A stretch of 35,085 nucleotides of DNA from an uncultured Bacteroidales bacterium. Lineage in GTDB: Bacteria; Bacteroidota; Bacteroidia; Bacteroidales; UBA932. Under the pieces are notes generated by a model, which did no database searches, was not told the origin of the DNA, and saw only the letters and a list, made by a program, of their open reading frames with translations. The stretch lies in contig UQYV01000037.1 of NCBI GenBank assembly GCA_900545245.1, positions 1-35,085 on the forward strand, written 5' to 3'. A program made the position numbers and the translations under genes. Shown here in pieces: positions 32,460 to 35,085 of the stretch; position 1 is the first letter of the stretch, and every line of letters begins with the position of its first letter.

Positions 32460-34457
32460 TTATTTCTTTTCTGTTTTTATGCTTGCAAGTATCATATACC
32501 CAATCAGTGCAATATAAGGCAGGATAGCAACCGGCTCAGCCCAATACTGCGCCCAAAGCGTATCGCTTCCAATATACCAGTCCACTTTGGCGAACTTCAG
32601 AATCGCACTCACGACGCCCATAAGCGCACCTCCGGCAATAAATCCCGAGGCAATCAGAGTACCCTTTTCCTGACGCGCCGCATTCACCTCGGCCTTCTTG
32701 CTCCTGCTGCTCACAAACCACGAAATCGCACCTCCAATCAAAAGCGGAAGATTCAAGTCAATCGGGATGAACATTCCCAATGCAAAAGCGAGCGCCGGCA
32801 ACTTGCATAAAGTCAGCACAATAGCCAAAACGGCGCCAATCCCGTAGAGCAACCACGGAGCATTCCCGCCGTTCATCATCGGTTCAATCACCGCCGCCAT
32901 AGCATTCGCCTGAGGAGCCACAAGTGCATTCTCTCCAGTGAACCCATAGGTCTGATTCAGCACCATCATCACGCCACCCACAGTCGCCGCCGCAACCAGC
33001 ACTCCGAGGAACTTCCAGGTCTCCTGATTCTTAGGCGTGGTTCCAATCCAATAGCCGACCTTGAGGTCAGTGATAAACGCTCCCGCAACCGACAGAGCCG
33101 TGCAGACCACTCCTCCGATGACCATAGCGGCCACCATACCGGCCGTTCCCTTCAGCCCGCAGGCTACGAGAATCAGACTCGCAAGGATAAGTGTCATAAT
33201 CGTCATACCGCTCACCGGATTCGACCCCACAATCGCAATCGCATTTGCTGCAACCGTAGTGAAAAGGAACGCGATAATCGCCACAATCAGCAGTCCCACA
33301 AGCGCAAGCCACAAGTTCTCAACCACTCCGCAGGCGAAGAAAATGAATACAGCCACAAGCGCAATCACGATTCCGATGACAACGATTTTCATCGAAATAT
33401 CCCTCTGCGTCCTCAGGACCTCTTCCTCCTCCGCGCTCTTTTTCTTCTTAAACTCGCTCACAGCCAGTCCGAGTGCCGACTTAATCACGCCGAAAGACTT
33501 TATGATTCCGATGATTCCCGCAGTGGCGATGCCTCCGATGCCGATGTGGCGTGCATAATTGCTGAAAATCTGGTCCGCTGTCATCTCTCCGACAGTCTGG
33601 GTGATGCCCGTTCCCATAAAATCCAGCACGCTCCCGCCCCAAATGAGGTTCATCAGCGGAATAATCACAATCCAGACAAGCAAACTTCCGCAACATATGA
33701 TAAAGGAGTATTTCAACCCCACAATGTAGCCCAGTCCGAGCACCGCCGCGCCGGTATTCACCTTCAACACCATCTTCGCCTTGTCCGCAACTGCCTGCCC
33801 CCAAGGAATGACAGTCGTCGAAAGCGTCTCGCTCCAGGCCCCGAACGTTGCCACCACAAAGTCATAAAGACCTCCGATGAGTCCGCTCGCAAGCAAAGTC
33901 TTCGCACCCTTTCCGCCGCTTTCCCCGCTCACAAGCACCTGAGTGGTTGCCGTCGCCTCCGGGAACGGATATTTCCCGTGCATCTCCTTCACAAAATACT
34001 TTCTGAACGGAATCAGAAACAAAATGCCGAGCACACCTCCGAGCAGGCTCGAAAAGAAAACCTTCCCGAAATTCACCGTCAGCTCCGGATACTTATCCTG
34101 TAATATATATAAGGCTGGCAGAGTGAAAATCGCGCCCGCCACAATCGCACCCGAGCAAGATCCGATGGACTGAATCATCACATTCTCCCCAAGACTGTTT
34201 TTCCTCCCGAGCGCCGACGAAAGCCCCACCGCAATAATCGCAATCGGAATCGCCGCCTCAAAAACCTGTCCCACCTTAAGTCCCAGATAGGCAGCCGCAG
34301 CCGAAAAGATAATCGTCATCACAAGCCCGACTGAAACCGACCACGGCGTCACCTCAGGATAATTCTTCTTCGGGCTAAGCAGCGGTTGATACTCCTCCCC
34401 CGGCCGCAGCTCCCGCGTCGCATTCTCCGGGAGCGAAGTCTGATTTTTTTCTTCCAT
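32460..34457 (-). CDS. OPT-family oligopeptide transporter
   Basis: Membrane transporter of the OPT superfamily, bacterial oligopeptide branch. The 665-residue protein has a hydrophilic N-terminus (about 1-35), then some 14-16 hydrophobic segments. An early conserved stretch is SVGLVMTIIFSAAAAYLGLK, and further signatures are FPEATATTQVLVSGESG and GLKYSFIICCGSLL. Charged loops such as KKKSAEEEE sit near the middle. Peptides are the likely cargo given pepT one base downstream; metal-chelate transport (YSL-like) is the alternative in this superfamily. Its promoter region shares the spacer with the divergent leader at the right edge. Confidence 0.9.
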   Translation of the reverse strand: MEEKNQTSLPENATRELRPGEEYQPLLSPKKNYPEVTPWSVSVGLVMTIIFSAAAAYLGLKVGQVFEAAIPIAIIAVGLSSALGRKNSLGENVMIQSIGSCSGAIVAGAIFTLPALYILQDKYPELTVNFGKVFFSSLLGGVLGILFLIPFRKYFVKEMHGKYPFPEATATTQVLVSGESGGKGAKTLLASGLIGGLYDFVVATFGAWSETLSTTVIPWGQAVADKAKMVLKVNTGAAVLGLGYIVGLKYSFIICCGSLLVWIVIIPLMNLIWGGSVLDFMGTGITQTVGEMTADQIFSNYARHIGIGGIATAGIIGIIKSFGVIKSALGLAVSEFKKKKSAEEEEVLRTQRDISMKIVVIGIVIALVAVFIFFACGVVENLWLALVGLLIVAIIAFLFTTVAANAIAIVGSNPVSGMTIMTLILASLILVACGLKGTAGMVAAMVIGGVVCTALSVAGAFITDLKVGYWIGTTPKNQETWKFLGVLVAAATVGGVMMVLNQTYGFTGENALVAPQANAMAAVIEPMMNGGNAPWLLYGIGAVLAIVLTLCKLPALAFALGMFIPIDLNLPLLIGGAISWFVSSRSKKAEVNAARQEKGTLIASGFIAGGALMGVVSAILKFAKVDWYIGSDTLWAQYWAEPVAILPYIALIGYMILASIKTEKK

Positions 34458-34490
34458 ATTTCTGTTTCTCCAAAAATTTCAACGAAATCG

Positions 34491-34498
34491 CAAATATA
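34491..34498 (-). promoter_or_regulatory. -7 element of the OPT-pepT promoter
   Basis: The minus strand reads TATATTTG, a match to TAnnTTTG, 34 bases before the OPT ATG. TTTTG occurs 13 bases upstream rather than 19, so the -33 element is uncertain. Confidence 0.5.
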
Positions 34499-34677
34499 GC
34501 GAAATTCTGCCCAAAATCGTCGTCAATTCCGTGTCTCTTATAACAAAAGAGAGTATATACATACTTATAAAGGTGAAAATGATGACGTTGCGGACAATGC
34601 GGCAGCGTGCTCCGCACCTCTTCGCGCCTCAATTTTCCGTGGACGCTGAAAATATTTTGAAAAAAGTTGCGAAAAAA

Positions 34678-34708
34678 TTTGCAGGTAATAAAAAAGTCCG
34701 TATCTTTG
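34678..34708 (+). promoter_or_regulatory. strong promoter of the probable rRNA operon
   Basis: TTTG (34678-34681), 19 bases, then TATCTTTG (34701-34708): a full match. The 40 bases upstream are A/T-tract rich (AAAATATTTTGAAAAAAG, then GAAAAAATTT), like an UP element. Transcription would start near 34713 and run out of the window. Confidence 0.75.
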
Positions 34709-35085
34709 CAGCCCAATTCAGAAATGACCCTCTCAAGTGAGACGGGAAGTGACTGAAACGGAGAGTTCTTTGATTTATTTTGAGATGGATGCGAGGCGGA
34801 CGACCGAAGAAGGAGAGAGTTACCTTATGGTAATGACCGACTGATGAAGGAGGACAACGAAGCAGACGCTCAAAAGAAACAAGGAACAAGTTCTTTGACA
34901 AGTTTGAGAGAGATTAAGAGGTAAGTAAAAAACTTAATTGAAAAATTAGTCTGTAATTCGATTCCATCTGCGTGAGCAGGATGGAATCACAAGAAAAATT
35001 AACGAGAGTTATTTTCGAAACGTACAAGAATTAGGGACTACAATTTCAAGGCAAACGAGAAAAGTTTAGAGAGTGCAATAGTAAA
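34709..35085 (+). other. untranslated leader, probably of a 16S rRNA operon
   Basis: About 375 bases follow the promoter without a credible gene. GTTCTTTGA (34765-34773) and GTTCTTTGACA (34890-34900) resemble the boxA antitermination sequence TGCTCTTTAACA. Hairpins TTACC/GGTAA (34820-34833) and a long stem GATTCCATCTGC with GCAGGATGGAATC (34960-34988, GTGA loop, one bulge) follow. This combination is typical of pre-16S leaders. The 16S gene itself is not inside the window. Confidence 0.65.

Noticed and set aside
34531..34740. 69-codon plus-strand frame near the right edge
   Set aside because: It runs through the strong promoter at 34678-34708 and has no recognisable domain.

Overview
The window looks like a chromosomal segment, with no sign of plasmid or phage, from an anaerobic member of the Bacteroidota, most likely Bacteroidales. 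The main evidence is promoter structure: several genes are preceded by the Bacteroides-type promoter, a TTTG or TTG (-33) followed after about 19 bases by TAnnTTTG (-7). Gene content agrees: an Rnf complex in the order rseC-rnfB-C-D-G-E-A, lipoproteins with Bacteroidetes-style lipoboxes, an OPT transporter beside peptidase T, and tandem M23 peptidases followed by MerR, Nif3 and zinc-ribbon genes. The genus cannot be named from the sequence alone.

Layout. (1) 1-2570: a non-coding left edge, then cmk-ispH from one promoter and efp from a second promoter inside the end of ispH, closed by a hairpin terminator. (2) 2690-10305, minus strand: a tightly packed run read alaS, a 37-codon ORF, an in-frame LptF/G-permease::Fmt fusion, thiN, ilvA, mgsA. 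(3) 10425-22485, plus strand: two M23 peptidases, a MerR regulator, Nif3, a zinc-ribbon coiled-coil protein, dnaB, a DUF3108 protein, rseC and rnfBCDGEA, closed by hairpin terminators. (4) 22486-22864: a gene-poor, hairpin-rich spacer. (5) 22865-29456, plus strand: radC, a lipoprotein-type aldose 1-epimerase, a ZIP metal transporter, then an SGNH hydrolase-like protein with an MBOAT acyltransferase (probable cell-envelope O-acetylation pair) and an unknown lipoprotein. (6) 29432-31070, minus strand: an AbiE-type toxin-antitoxin pair with a palindrome in its promoter. (7) 31232-34457, minus strand: an OPT oligopeptide transporter and pepT. (8) 34678-35085, plus strand: a strong promoter and a long untranslated leader with two boxA-like sequences and hairpins, which looks like the leader of an rRNA operon whose 16S gene would begin just past the right edge.

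Most of the window is housekeeping: nucleotide and isoprenoid synthesis, translation, replication, and Rnf-driven ion pumping coupled to ferredoxin:NAD. The accessory parts are the toxin-antitoxin pair, the acetylation pair with its lipoprotein, and the spacer repeats. I did not find a clearly new multi-gene system. The most unusual single feature is the open reading frame joining the LPS-export permease to methionyl-tRNA formyltransferase. I saw no tRNA, CRISPR array, insertion sequence or prophage gene.
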